Assembly: GCF_020035535.1 (NCBI RefSeq)
Contig: NZ_CP083350.1
Coordinates: 62,001 to 126,000, forward strand
Direction: 5' to 3'
DNA length: 64,000 bases
From: Ensifer adhaerens
GTDB lineage: Bacteria > Pseudomonadota > Alphaproteobacteria > Rhizobiales > Rhizobiaceae
Shown: positions 1 to 8,576 of the stretch, in pieces
How positions within the stretch are numbered: position 1 is the stretch's first letter
How the letters are laid out: each line of letters opens with the position of its first letter
Translations under genes and position numbers: made by a program
Notes under the pieces: generated by a model
The model's database searches: none
Told to the model about the DNA's origin: nothing
The model's input: the letters and a program-made list of their open reading frames with translations, nothing else

Positions 1-910
1 AGCTTGGGCGCACCTGCTGCAGGGTGCCGACGATCGCACCGGCATTGCCGGCGTTGCAGTCCGTATCCCAGCCGGCCATAGTGGCAATCTCGACGGTGCG
101 CGGCAGGTCGCCCTGACCGTAGATCAGGCTCATGACGAGCACGCCGGCATTCGGAATGATGTGGCAGACACCCGGATAGCGGTCATAGCCCCATTCAGCG
201 GTCAGCATGTCGCGGCAAGCGCGCCAGTCATTGGGGTTGCTGTCGTAGAAACGCAGCACCGCGCGCGAGACCTTGGCATAGAGCGAGTCGGCCGGGATTG
301 TCGCGAGACCCGTCTCGATCACGTCCTCGATGCTCTTGGCAACGAAGGCCTGGGCGATCGCCGCGGCACAGAAGCGGGCGCCATGCAGGCCCTCGCCGTC
401 ATGGGCGACACTTGCGGCACGCGCAGAGGCTTCCGCCGCTTTCTTCGGGTTGGCCGGATGCACCCAGCCCCAGCTGTCGATGAAGATCTGGCCGCCGATC
501 TGTTCGGCAACCGTCGTGCCGTTCTGGGCGATCGAGCCGGATTGTGGCGCCGGGATGCCTGCACGCAGGTTCTGGTAGGCGGTGTGTTCGGTCGAGTTGC
601 CGAAGCCGCCCCACCAGTACATGCCGTGTTCCTCGGCCGCATAGTTCAGCCAGGTCTTGCCGACCTCTTCGGCCGTGGCCCCGAGGCCGTAATCGCGCAG
701 CGCCCGGATGAAATAGACCGGGCCGTTGGTGTCATCATCCGCTGCGAAATTCTTGAAATCGCGCAGATATTCCGTCACCTCGCCATAGGTGTCCCGGATG
801 CGTTCATAGCTCCAGATCGTCGGCTCGACGGGTGCGCCCAAGCGCACGCCGATCGCCTTGCCGATGAAACCGGAATAGATACGCTCGAAGATTTCTGTGG
901 TGCTGAGCAT
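1..910 (-). CDS. ADP-ribosylglycohydrolase family protein, C-terminus cut by window edge
   Basis: The gene runs off the left edge, and 303 codons are visible. The start ATG at 910 lies 16 bases after the stop of the preceding gene in the same operon. The family (DraG/ARH type) hydrolyses N- or O-glycosidic bonds of ADP-ribose using two divalent metal ions. The N-terminal metal motif ADDDT lies at residues 57-61, and the second motif, GWDTDCNAGNAGA, lies near residues 285-297, so both halves of the metal site are present. It is a second, diverged paralogue of the enzyme encoded just upstream, and both sit at the distal end of a sugar ABC transporter operon. That suggests the real substrate is an imported glycoside rather than an ADP-ribosylated protein. 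The family call is firm; the substrate is unknown. Confidence 0.88.
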   Translation of the reverse strand, partial: MLSTTEIFERIYSGFIGKAIGVRLGAPVEPTIWSYERIRDTYGEVTEYLRDFKNFAADDDTNGPVYFIRALRDYGLGATAEEVGKTWLNYAAEEHGMYWWGGFGNSTEHTAYQNLRAGIPAPQSGSIAQNGTTVAEQIGGQIFIDSWGWVHPANPKKAAEASARAASVAHDGEGLHGARFCAAAIAQAFVAKSIEDVIETGLATIPADSLYAKVSRAVLRFYDSNPNDWRACRDMLTAEWGYDRYPGVCHIIPNAGVLVMSLIYGQGDLPRTVEIATMAGWDTDCNAGNAGAIVGTLQQVRPS

Positions 911-926
911 CGGATACTTTCGAATT

Positions 927-2132
927 CTAGAGACTGGAAACCTTGGTGAGTTCGGGAGCGGGAAAGAGCCCCGCGCGCGCCTGCGCCCGCGCTGTTTCGC
1001 GTGTGCGGTCCGCCGCCTGGATTGCCGTCACTGTTGCAGTAAAGGCATCGGCCGATCGGAAGAGATCGAGCCTGTTGACGCGGTCGAGCTGGGAGGCCAT
1101 CGCCCGGTCGATAATGCTTTCGCCGTACATGGCGCCAAGGATCGCACCCGCCATGACGCCGATGGAGTCCGTGTCGCGGCCGGAATTGATGCCGTCGACG
1201 ATCGTCTTGTAGAAATCGCCGTCATTGACCACGGCAAAGCCGAGCGCCAGCGGCAACTCCTCGATCGCGTGGAGGCGCGACGGCTGGTAGGCATCGGTGG
1301 CAATGCCTGCCTTCTGCGGCGTGTGCTGCACGTTGTCGCCCATGGGCGAATAGCGCGCGATGATGCGGTGGAATTCGGCGACGACAGTCGCATGATCCGC
1401 GCCCTTCAATGAGCGCGCAGCCTCGACGATAGCGACGATCGCATCGCGCGTGCCGTCCTTGGCGACGGCCAGCGTTTCTTCAATGACGGTATCGAGCGTG
1501 GTCCCCGGCACGAATGCGGCAGCGACTGCTGCTGCCAGTACGCCGGCAGCCTCCAGACCGAAGCTTTGCTGATGGCCGGAGGCAAAAGCGATCGCCTCGT
1601 CATAGGCTGCCTTCGGATCGCAGGCATTGGCAACGCCGATCGGCGCGATGTACATCGCAGCACCACAGTTCACCATGTTGCCGACACCGCCCTGGCGCGG
1701 ATCGCAGCCCGAAAGCTGATGACGCTGGAAGATCCACTTCTCCGGATAGAACAGACGCTCGATCAACATCGTTTCGCGCTGCAGTTCGGGCACCCAGCGT
1801 GGCGTCCAGGCAATCTCGCGCACCATGCCGGAAGCCATGTCCCAGGCATCGAGATGACGCTTCACGTCGTCATAGATCGACATGACGCAGAGCGTCATCA
1901 GCGTGTCGTCGGTGACGATCCCGCCACCGCGGACACGGCCGTTGCGGGCCGCCTCGCTCTGCTTCATGCGGTGCCACTCGGTATCGAGCGAAGCCACCCG
2001 GCCATAGCGTTCGCGGATTTCCGCGGCGGAGAGTTTTTCGACCGGCGCCCCGATGGCGTCGCCGTAGGCGACGCCAAAGAGAAGCGCCCGAACCCGTCCC
2101 TTGAGGGAGAGCCCTGCAGCATCATTTGTCAT
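927..2132 (-). CDS. ADP-ribosylglycohydrolase family protein
   Basis: A cytoplasmic hydrolase of the DraG/ARH family, 401 residues, with no signal peptide. The metal-binding motif TDDT is at about residues 74-77, and the C-terminal motif GRDTDSIGVMAGA is near residue 320; these are the two halves of the family's binuclear metal site. I chose the ATG at 2132 because AAGGA lies eight bases upstream. An in-frame ATG at 2150 would add six residues but has no ribosome-binding site. The gene overlaps the end of the solute-binding protein gene by 11 bases, so the two are probably translationally coupled. It is only distantly similar to the next gene, so the pair may act on different bonds or successive intermediates. 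Confidence 0.88.
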   Translation of the reverse strand: MTNDAAGLSLKGRVRALLFGVAYGDAIGAPVEKLSAAEIRERYGRVASLDTEWHRMKQSEAARNGRVRGGGIVTDDTLMTLCVMSIYDDVKRHLDAWDMASGMVREIAWTPRWVPELQRETMLIERLFYPEKWIFQRHQLSGCDPRQGGVGNMVNCGAAMYIAPIGVANACDPKAAYDEAIAFASGHQQSFGLEAAGVLAAAVAAAFVPGTTLDTVIEETLAVAKDGTRDAIVAIVEAARSLKGADHATVVAEFHRIIARYSPMGDNVQHTPQKAGIATDAYQPSRLHAIEELPLALGFAVVNDGDFYKTIVDGINSGRDTDSIGVMAGAILGAMYGESIIDRAMASQLDRVNRLDLFRSADAFTATVTAIQAADRTRETARAQARAGLFPAPELTKVSSL

Positions 2133-3543
2133 TGAGAACTGTCCTTGCATATTCGGTCATTTTCTCGCCGCCGGCAGCATTCCATTCGGAAACGAACTGG
2201 TCCCACTGGTCCATCTTGGCTTCGCCGGAGACGAACTTGTAAACCCAGGCCCGGTAGACGTTTTCCGTGGCGTCGATGTCGGTGGCGTATTCGGCAGGCC
2301 AGACGAAGGCGTTATCCGGCTTGAAGTCGGCTGAGATCGTCTTCAGCGATTGCTGCGCAGCATCGCTCAGCCACTGCACCGGCGGCTGCCAGTTGGCGGC
2401 AACGAGGAAGCGGGCATACCAGGTTGCGAGCTTGTCGGTCGGCTTGATGGTCTCGCCGTCCTTGGTGTACTGCTCACCCTCGAAGCCGAGCCGTTCGATC
2501 GCCTGGCCCTCGGGGCTCGCGATGAAATCGAGCAGCTTGACCACCTCTTCCTTGTGTTCCGAGGTCGTCGCGATCGCGAGGCCACGCGCTTCCTTGGAGA
2601 CGTCGAGCGCCATCAGGCCTTGCCCGGCCGGACCCTTCGGCGGTGAAAGGAGGCTCAGCGTCACGTCAGGATGGGCCTGGCGCATCTTGCCGCCATAGAT
2701 GTCGATGACTTCCGCTGAAGAACCGAAGATCACGCCGGCACGGCCGGAATAGAACTTGTCTTCCTTGACGTCCCACTTGGTGGTGATGAACTCCGGATCA
2801 TAGAGACCCTGTTCGCGCAGCGACGCATAGAAGGCGATCTTCGCCTTTTCCGCGGCCGAAACACGCGCATGGATCCATTCACCGGCGTCGTTCTTCAGCC
2901 AGGTGCCGGTCACGCCGAAGGCCTGGTTGAAGATCGCATCGAGTTCCTGGGTATTGTCGGCGGTGGTGACGCCGTAGCTGTCGGCCTTGCCGTTGCCGTC
3001 GAGATCGCCGTCCTTGATCGCCTTGAAGAGAGTGACGTAGTCGTCGGTGGTCTTCGGCGCCGCTACGCCCGACTTTTCAAGCCAATCCGTGCGGATGACC
3101 GGCTGCGGCATGCGTGGCGGATAGACGTAGAGCAGATAGGGATAGTTCTTGAGACGCTCGACATTGTGCGGAAAGAGCGCGTCCTTCAGATAGGTCGTCT
3201 TCGGCAGCCAGTTGTTCCAGTCCTCGAGCACGCCCTGCTCGGCCATCTTGGCATCGCCGCCCTGGAAATAGATGAGATCCGGGATATCGCCGGACAGAAG
3301 CATGGCGCTCAGCTTGTCGGCGTAGCCCGAGGACGGCAGGTCGATGACCTGGATGTGGATGTCGGTGCCCTTGGCCTTCAGCGCCTCCTCGTAGGCTTTC
3401 ATGAGCTTCACATCGTCCGGATTGCTCGTCGTGAGGTCCTTCGAGACGACGCGGATCGTCACCGGGTCAGCGAAGGCGGGCATCGCGACGCTCGCCATCA
3501 GCGCGACGGCGGTCGTTGCGCCCAGGATCAGTTTTCCAACCAT
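2122..3543 (-). CDS. Extracellular solute-binding protein of a CUT1/Lpl-type sugar ABC transporter
   Basis: A periplasmic receptor of 473 residues that would deliver a carbohydrate to the two permeases encoded just upstream. The N-terminus (MVGKLILG, a hydrophobic core, then MPAFA before DP) is a standard Sec signal peptide of about 25 residues without a lipobox cysteine. The mature part has the family 1 extracellular solute-binding pattern (LLSGDIPDLIYF, MAEQGVLEDW). The ATG at 3543 is preceded by GGGAGGA seven bases upstream; an upstream TTG in frame is less likely. The length is typical of LplA-like binding proteins, which usually take oligosaccharides or glycosides. No ATPase gene is present in this operon, as is usual for Lpl-type systems that share a common MsmX/UgpC-like ATPase. 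Confidence 0.9.
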   Translation of the reverse strand: MVGKLILGATTAVALMASVAMPAFADPVTIRVVSKDLTTSNPDDVKLMKAYEEALKAKGTDIHIQVIDLPSSGYADKLSAMLLSGDIPDLIYFQGGDAKMAEQGVLEDWNNWLPKTTYLKDALFPHNVERLKNYPYLLYVYPPRMPQPVIRTDWLEKSGVAAPKTTDDYVTLFKAIKDGDLDGNGKADSYGVTTADNTQELDAIFNQAFGVTGTWLKNDAGEWIHARVSAAEKAKIAFYASLREQGLYDPEFITTKWDVKEDKFYSGRAGVIFGSSAEVIDIYGGKMRQAHPDVTLSLLSPPKGPAGQGLMALDVSKEARGLAIATTSEHKEEVVKLLDFIASPEGQAIERLGFEGEQYTKDGETIKPTDKLATWYARFLVAANWQPPVQWLSDAAQQSLKTISADFKPDNAFVWPAEYATDIDATENVYRAWVYKFVSGEAKMDQWDQFVSEWNAAGGEKMTEYARTVLNDK

Positions 3544-3592
3544 GTTTGTTCCTCCCAATATGCTTTGGCCTTTATGTTTCGGTTCTGCATCG

Positions 3593-4495
3593 TCAGCCCT
3601 TCACCGCACCGCTCATGGTGCCCTTGGTGAAGAACTTCAGGATCAGCGGGTAGATCGCGAGGATCGGCGCGATGGTCAGCAGGATCATGCCTGCCTTCAG
3701 CGCGCGAATGTTGATCTGGCTCGCGCCGGTGTAGTTGTTGCTATCGACCACCCCGACCATGGCGAGCTTGTCGCCTTCGACCACGAACTGGCGGAGCACG
3801 ACCTGCAGCGGCCACTTAGACTGGTCGTTGAGATAGATCATCGCCCGGAAGAACTCGTTCCAGTGGAAGACGAAATAGAAGAGCGCGATGGTCGCAAGCG
3901 CCGACTTGGCGAGCGGCAGCGCCACGTACCAGAAAATCTGGAAGGGATTGGCACCGTCGAGTTCGGACGCCTCGATCAGTTCCTTCGGCACTTCCTCGAA
4001 GAAGCGCACCAGGATGATCAGGTACCAGGCGTTGACGACCTTGAAGAGGATCAGCGACCAGTAGCTGTCGAGCAGACCGAGGCGCTTGTTGATGAAGTAG
4101 TCGGGGATGATACCGGGCTCAAAGACGATCGTCACCAGCACGAAGACGAAGATGATGCGCCGGCCGGGCAAACCAGGACGCGAAAGCGCCCAGGCCATCA
4201 GCGCCGTCAGCACCACACCAAGGAAGGTGCTGACCAGAGTGATGAAGATCGAGTTGAAGAGACCACGCTGAACGGCGGAATTGCTGATCAGCAGGTTCCA
4301 GACCTCGGTCGAGAAGCCATTCGGGACGACCGTCAAGCCGCTCATCCCCGCTACCTTGCCCGGATCCGAAAACGAGATGGCGAGCAGGTTGAGGAGCGGC
4401 TGGACCGTCAGCACGACGAGGAACATGAGCGTCGAGACGATGATCGCATATTCGAGCCGCTCGAGCGGCGTTCTGCGGACGTTGTGGGCGGCCAT
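3593..4495 (-). CDS. Sugar ABC transporter inner-membrane permease (YtcP/LplC-like)
   Basis: A carbohydrate ABC permease of about 300 residues with six predicted membrane segments. The EAA loop that contacts the ATPase is visible as EASELDGANPFQIFWYVALP. The start is ambiguous: ATGGTGATG contains two candidates. The second ATG (4495) is better spaced from AAGGGGG and overlaps the upstream stop as TGATG; the ATG at 4501 would add two residues. It pairs with the LplB-like permease encoded immediately before it and with the downstream binding protein. Confidence 0.9.
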   Translation of the reverse strand: MAAHNVRRTPLERLEYAIIVSTLMFLVVLTVQPLLNLLAISFSDPGKVAGMSGLTVVPNGFSTEVWNLLISNSAVQRGLFNSIFITLVSTFLGVVLTALMAWALSRPGLPGRRIIFVFVLVTIVFEPGIIPDYFINKRLGLLDSYWSLILFKVVNAWYLIILVRFFEEVPKELIEASELDGANPFQIFWYVALPLAKSALATIALFYFVFHWNEFFRAMIYLNDQSKWPLQVVLRQFVVEGDKLAMVGVVDSNNYTGASQINIRALKAGMILLTIAPILAIYPLILKFFTKGTMSGAVKG

Positions 4496-5460
4496 CACCA
4501 TACCCCCTTGCCAGTAAGACGTTTGGAAAGAAGGTGTGCAGCGACGATCATCAGCATGCCGAGCAAGGCCTTGAAGAGACCTGCGGCCGTTGCAAGCGAG
4601 TATTCCCCCGTCTGCAGGCCGATGCGGTAGACATAGGTGTCGATGATATCGATCTTGCTGCGCACGACGTCGTTGGAGAAGTTGATCACCTGATTGAGGT
4701 CGGCATTCAGGAACATGCCGGCGTTCAGGATGAAGAGCGTCGCGATCGTTGGCACGATGCCGGGAATGGTGACGTAGCGTATCTTCTGCCAGCGATTGGC
4801 GCCGTCGATCTCGGCAGCGTCATAAAGCTCCTGGTCGATGGCGATAATGGCGGCGAGATAAAGGAGGCTGTCCCAACCGGCCGAGCGCCAGATTTCCGAA
4901 AAGACCAGTACCCAGCGGATCGAGCCGGTATCCGTCATGAAGGAGACCGGCTGCAGGCCGAAGAAACCAATGATATCGTTGACCGCGCCGTCGCTTGGCG
5001 AGAGCACGGCAATGAACACGCCGGCGATGACGACCCAGGACAGGAAGTGCGGCAGGTAGATCGCCGACTGGATGAATTTGCGAAAGGCGCCTCCCCGGAT
5101 CTCGTTGAGCAAAAGCGCGACGATGATCGGGATCGGAAAGAAGAAGACGATTTTCATCGTCGAGATGATCAGCGTGTTCGCCAGAACCTGCCAGAAAATC
5201 GGCGATGAGAAGAGCGTCTGGAAATGCTTGATACCGACCCAGATGTTCGGCGGGATGATGCGCAGCTGCTCGAAGGCGATCTTGGCTTCCCAGATCGGAA
5301 AGTAATGAAAGATCGCGAAGAAGATCAGGCCTGGGGCCATCATCAGGTAATAGGGCCACCATTGCCGCGCGCTTTTCGACAGGCTTTGGCCCCGAATTTT
5401 GGGAACGTTCCCATTTCGCGACATTGTTGCGTTCACCACAAGTTCGTTGCTTACCGCCAT
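4495..5460 (-). CDS. Sugar ABC transporter inner-membrane permease (LplB-like)
   Basis: A permease of 321 residues. It has an N-terminal cytoplasmic stretch, a first membrane segment (YLMMAPGLIFFAIFHYFPIW) and an EAA motif at AAEIDGANRWQKIRYVTIPG, typical of the LplB family. The start ATG at 5460 is preceded by AGGGAGG, which overlaps the stop codon of the LacI gene, leaving a three-base gap. The regulator and transporter are therefore cotranscribed and probably coupled. A perfect LacI-type palindrome lies inside this gene about 50 bases after its start, which could allow repressor looping to the upstream operator or a roadblock. Confidence 0.9.
   Translation of the reverse strand: MAVSNELVVNATMSRNGNVPKIRGQSLSKSARQWWPYYLMMAPGLIFFAIFHYFPIWEAKIAFEQLRIIPPNIWVGIKHFQTLFSSPIFWQVLANTLIISTMKIVFFFPIPIIVALLLNEIRGGAFRKFIQSAIYLPHFLSWVVIAGVFIAVLSPSDGAVNDIIGFFGLQPVSFMTDTGSIRWVLVFSEIWRSAGWDSLLYLAAIIAIDQELYDAAEIDGANRWQKIRYVTIPGIVPTIATLFILNAGMFLNADLNQVINFSNDVVRSKIDIIDTYVYRIGLQTGEYSLATAAGLFKALLGMLMIVAAHLLSKRLTGKGVW
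5400..5413. promoter_or_regulatory. Candidate intragenic LacI-type operator, perfect palindrome
   Basis: TGGGAACGTTCCCA is a perfect 14-bp inverted repeat with the central CG typical of LacI/GalR operators. It lies within the first 20 codons of the LplB-like permease gene. The same sequence with one mismatch occurs upstream of the adjacent lacI gene, so both are likely bound by that regulator. Confidence 0.6.
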
Positions 5461-5463
5461 TAT

Positions 5464-6513
5464 TTACCTCCCTGCCGCCATGCGCACGGATGCCGCCCCG
5501 GAAACATCGGCAACAGAGCCACGCTCCACCAATCGGCACGGCAGATAAATCCGTTCGCGCTGGCGTCCACCGGCGATCTGATCGATCAGACATTCCACCG
5601 CGCGAATGCCGATCTGCCGGCCGGGCTTCTCGATGGTCGTCAGACCCGGCCACGAAAAGGCCCCGGCCGGAATGCCGTCGAAGCCAAGGATCGAGATATC
5701 CTCAGGGCACCGCAGCCCCGCTTCGCGAACGGCGATCATCGCCCCAAGCGCCATGAGGTCGTTTGCAACGAACACGGCGCGGTTTCCTCTCCACTGCTTT
5801 GCAAGCAAGCGGGCCATCGCGCTGCGTCCGCCTTCGACCGTATAGTCGGACTCTTCGACGAGCAGGACTTCGGGATCCACATCGCGCGCGATGCAGTGCT
5901 CATGCACCGAACGCAGGAAGCGAGCGCGCGCCAGGCGCGACCTCGGCCCGAGCATCAAGGCCGGCGCCGGATGACCGCGCTCGGCGAGAATATCCATGCC
6001 GAGTCGAACCGCCTGCGCTATGTCGGAACCGACGCTCAAGGTATCGGGGAAACGCTCGGCACTCGAACCGATGAAAACGAAGGGCATGCCGAAACGGTCG
6101 AGGTCATCGAAATTGTCGGCAACAGGATTGATGATCGCGCCATCCACGCGGGCACGACGCAGGGCGCGCAGGTGGGTCGCCTCCTTGTGTGCGTCCCAAT
6201 CGGACGAGAAGATCAGAAGCGAAATGTCGTCCTTTGCCGCACGATCCTGCGCGCCACGGGCAACTTCGGCCCAAAACGGGTTGGTGATATCAGGGATGAC
6301 GATGCCGAGCAGACCGCTACGGCCGGAGCGCATGCCGACGGCAAGCTGATTGGGCTCGTAGCCCGTTGCGGCGACGGCCTTCAGCACGCGATCGCGTGCC
6401 TCCTCGGAAATATTGGCGGAACCGCCGAGAACACGCGCGACGGTGCTCTTCGAAACGCCTGCGCGTTTGGCAACGTCTATGATGGTCGCCCTTCGACCGG
6501 TCGCGTTGTTCAT
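5464..6513 (-). CDS. LacI-family transcriptional regulator
   Basis: A 349-residue repressor with an N-terminal helix-turn-helix (TIIDVAKRAGVSKSTVARVL) followed by the hinge and a periplasmic-binding-protein-like ligand domain (LLGIVIPDITNPFWAEVARG). The ATG at 6513 is preceded by GGGAGGA with seven-base spacing; an in-frame TTG further upstream would add seven residues but lacks a ribosome-binding site. It is the first gene of the operon leading into the Lpl-type transporter and two glycohydrolase-family genes. The matching palindromes at 6566-6579 and 5400-5413 suggest that it represses its own operon and is induced by the transported sugar or a product of it. The ligand is not identifiable from sequence. 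Confidence 0.92.
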   Translation of the reverse strand: MNNATGRRATIIDVAKRAGVSKSTVARVLGGSANISEEARDRVLKAVAATGYEPNQLAVGMRSGRSGLLGIVIPDITNPFWAEVARGAQDRAAKDDISLLIFSSDWDAHKEATHLRALRRARVDGAIINPVADNFDDLDRFGMPFVFIGSSAERFPDTLSVGSDIAQAVRLGMDILAERGHPAPALMLGPRSRLARARFLRSVHEHCIARDVDPEVLLVEESDYTVEGGRSAMARLLAKQWRGNRAVFVANDLMALGAMIAVREAGLRCPEDISILGFDGIPAGAFSWPGLTTIEKPGRQIGIRAVECLIDQIAGGRQRERIYLPCRLVERGSVADVSGAASVRMAAGR

Positions 6514-6565
6514 GGACTTCCTCCCGAAGTTCAACGACGCCTCTCCCGGGCCTCATTGAATTCTG

Positions 6566-6579
6566 TGGGAACGTTACCA
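6566..6579. promoter_or_regulatory. Candidate LacI-type operator upstream of the regulator gene
   Basis: TGGGAACGTTACCA, one mismatch from the perfect palindrome at 5400-5413. It lies 53 bases upstream of the lacI start, in the expected promoter region. Shared sequence and position support autoregulation of the operon. Confidence 0.6.
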
Positions 6580-6899
6580 TGAGAAATTTCGTGTTGGCAA
6601 GAGGCAGGCGAAAATATCCGGATCTTTGCAATAGCCTGCCCCCGGCCTTGCGGGGATGCCTATGGTGGCGCGAAGTTACCCTCGTCCGTTCACGCGCTGT
6701 CGAAACGGAAATTGCGGCTGAGAGAACCGAGCTGCCTTTGATGGACATTCGGATGGCCGGCACATACCCCTGTTACTGTCAACCGTGCGGTTGCGCGATG
6801 AGGCCTGGCGTGAACGCGTCTTCCGCATCCGAGGAGATGTCCCCGGACAGGCTTCCGGGACTGTGCCGTCACGAACGGACGACCTGCGTCAGCGTTTTC

Positions 6900-6924
6900 G
6901 CCGCCGAACACCAGGTTCGGCGGC
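6900..6924 (-). terminator. Strong hairpin after the dihydroxyacetone kinase gene
   Basis: GCCGCCGAAC and GTTCGGCGGC form a perfect ten-base-pair stem with a five-base loop, 22 bases beyond the kinase stop. There is no U-tract on the minus strand, so it may be a transcript-stabilising or Rho-assisted end rather than a classic intrinsic terminator. Confidence 0.5.
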
Positions 6925-6946
6925 GCCTTCGCAAGGTGATACCAGC

Positions 6947-8566
6947 CTAGGCGGCCAGATGTTCGAACAGCCGGGCGACGGCCTCGGCGCCCGGATCGAC
7001 ATGGCCTTCAAGCTGCTTTGCATTGATGTAGGCCGCACGGCCGGCCTTGGCGCGCGTCAGGGTCGAGGTGAAGTTCGCCCCCGATCGCGCGGCCGCCGCT
7101 GCCGCGACCACGCTGTCTTCGAGTGCATCGAGCGCCGGAGACAGCGCATCGATCATCGTGCGGTCGCCGATCTTGGCGCCACCGATCTCCTGCATGCGCG
7201 CAAGCCCGGTGCGAAGCGCCTCGCGCATCGGTAGCCCGCTGGATGCTCCGTCGCCGGCGGCTGCGAAGAAAATGGCAAGCAGCACGCCGGAGGAACCACC
7301 CATGGTCTGGCTGAGCTCCTGGCCGATCGCCCGCAGGAGCTGAGTGTGATCCGAAAGCGGCAGTCGATCGATGGCATTGATCAGCGCCCGGGCGGCACCG
7401 GCGAGCGTCGAGCCGGTATCGCCATCGCCGGACTTCGCATCGAGGGCATTGAGATCCTGTTCGGCGGCAATCAAGACCTTGCAGCAATCGATCAGGAACG
7501 CGCGCGTCGCACGGTGTTCGGATGCCATCGGCGTGATTGGCGTCAGCCCATCCGGCAAGGCGGCAACGGCGACCGGCCGAACCTCTGACACGCCCGGCCA
7601 GGCGGCGATCGCCACCGACGCCTTCAGAAGTTCCAGTTCCGCCTGGTCGGCAGCAAAGACCGAGACCGAGAAGCCCTGCATGTCGAGCGACGTCATCAGC
7701 GGCGCCGGGCCAATCGTGTGCGTGATCTTTTTTCCGAGCGGCAGGTGGATGAGGTCGTGGGCAAGCACCGACATCTCGAGAACCGAGGTGCCGCCGAGAT
7801 TGTTGATCAGGGCGACATGCTGGCCTTCGCCCATGACGGCCGCCAATCGCTCCGCCATGGTCGCCACCGACGCTCGGGCGCCAGCAAAATCGATCTGTTC
7901 CACACCGGCCTCACCGTGAATGCCGAGGCCAAGCTCCGCCTTGCCTTCCGGAATCCGCTCTTCCTTTGGCGAGCCCGGAACGCGGCAGGTGTCCAGCGAC
8001 ATGCCGATGCTGTGCGTGCCGGCAATCACCTTCTTGGCGGCAGCCGTCACCGTTTCGAGGTCGGCGCCGCGTTCGGCGAGCGCACCGGCGATCTTGTGCA
8101 CGAACAGGGTACCGGCAACGCCGCGGGCCTGCGGCAGGTCGGGAAGCGCTATGTCGTCACCGACGATCACCATACTGACCTTCAGCCCGAACGCGCGGGC
8201 GCGCTCGGCAGCAAGGCCGAAGTTCAGCCGGTCGCCGGTATAGTTCTTGACGACGAGCAGGCAGCCGGCGGGACCGGTCACGGCAAGGATACCGGCCAGC
8301 ACGGCGTCGACGCTCGGCGAGGCGAAGACATCGCCGCAGACGGCGGCCGTCAGCATGCCGCGCCCGACAAAACCGACATGGGCAGGCTCATGGCCGGATC
8401 CGCCGCCCGAGACGATCGCGACCTTGGACTTATCCCAGTCGGTGCGCAGCACGACCCGGATATGCGGATAGCCGTCAAGGCGGGTGAGCGCGCCGCCGGA
8501 CAGAGCCAGAACGCCATCGATCGCTTCCGTCACGACATCTTCCCGCTTGTTGATGAATTGCGCCAT
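6947..8566 (-). CDS. Dihydroxyacetone kinase family protein, DhaK-DhaL fusion
   Basis: A cytoplasmic ATP-dependent kinase of 539 residues. It has the DhaK substrate domain (about 8-330) fused to the DhaL nucleotide domain (about 365-535), as in the Citrobacter-type enzyme. GGGSGHEP is at residues 54-61. His217 in LGIHGEAG occupies the place of the His that binds the ketose covalently. GDGDTGSTL near residue 380 supplies the Mg-ATP aspartates, and GGSSG follows. The start ATG at 8566 has AAGGAG upstream overlapping the previous stop. It is the last gene of the transporter operon, so it probably phosphorylates the imported compound or its oxidation product. Members of this family use dihydroxyacetone or C4 ketoses such as erythrulose; the sequence does not decide between them. 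Confidence 0.9.
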   Translation of the reverse strand: MAQFINKREDVVTEAIDGVLALSGGALTRLDGYPHIRVVLRTDWDKSKVAIVSGGGSGHEPAHVGFVGRGMLTAAVCGDVFASPSVDAVLAGILAVTGPAGCLLVVKNYTGDRLNFGLAAERARAFGLKVSMVIVGDDIALPDLPQARGVAGTLFVHKIAGALAERGADLETVTAAAKKVIAGTHSIGMSLDTCRVPGSPKEERIPEGKAELGLGIHGEAGVEQIDFAGARASVATMAERLAAVMGEGQHVALINNLGGTSVLEMSVLAHDLIHLPLGKKITHTIGPAPLMTSLDMQGFSVSVFAADQAELELLKASVAIAAWPGVSEVRPVAVAALPDGLTPITPMASEHRATRAFLIDCCKVLIAAEQDLNALDAKSGDGDTGSTLAGAARALINAIDRLPLSDHTQLLRAIGQELSQTMGGSSGVLLAIFFAAAGDGASSGLPMREALRTGLARMQEIGGAKIGDRTMIDALSPALDALEDSVVAAAAAARSGANFTSTLTRAKAGRAAYINAKQLEGHVDPGAEAVARLFEHLAA

Positions 8567-8576
8567 TTCGAGCTCC

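Larger units (their letters stand above)
6514..6946. other. Gene-free stretch between the kinase and the LacI regulator
   Basis: This gap contains the operator at 6566-6579, presumably the promoter of the downstream minus-strand operon, and a strong hairpin just after the kinase stop. I see no convincing small gene. Open frames here lack ribosome-binding sites and family-like sequence. Confidence 0.5.

Noticed and set aside
3401..4630. Plus-strand open frame of 409 codons opposite the permease gene
   Set aside because: Composition is dominated by Asp, Glu, His and Arg, the usual result of reading a membrane protein gene backwards.
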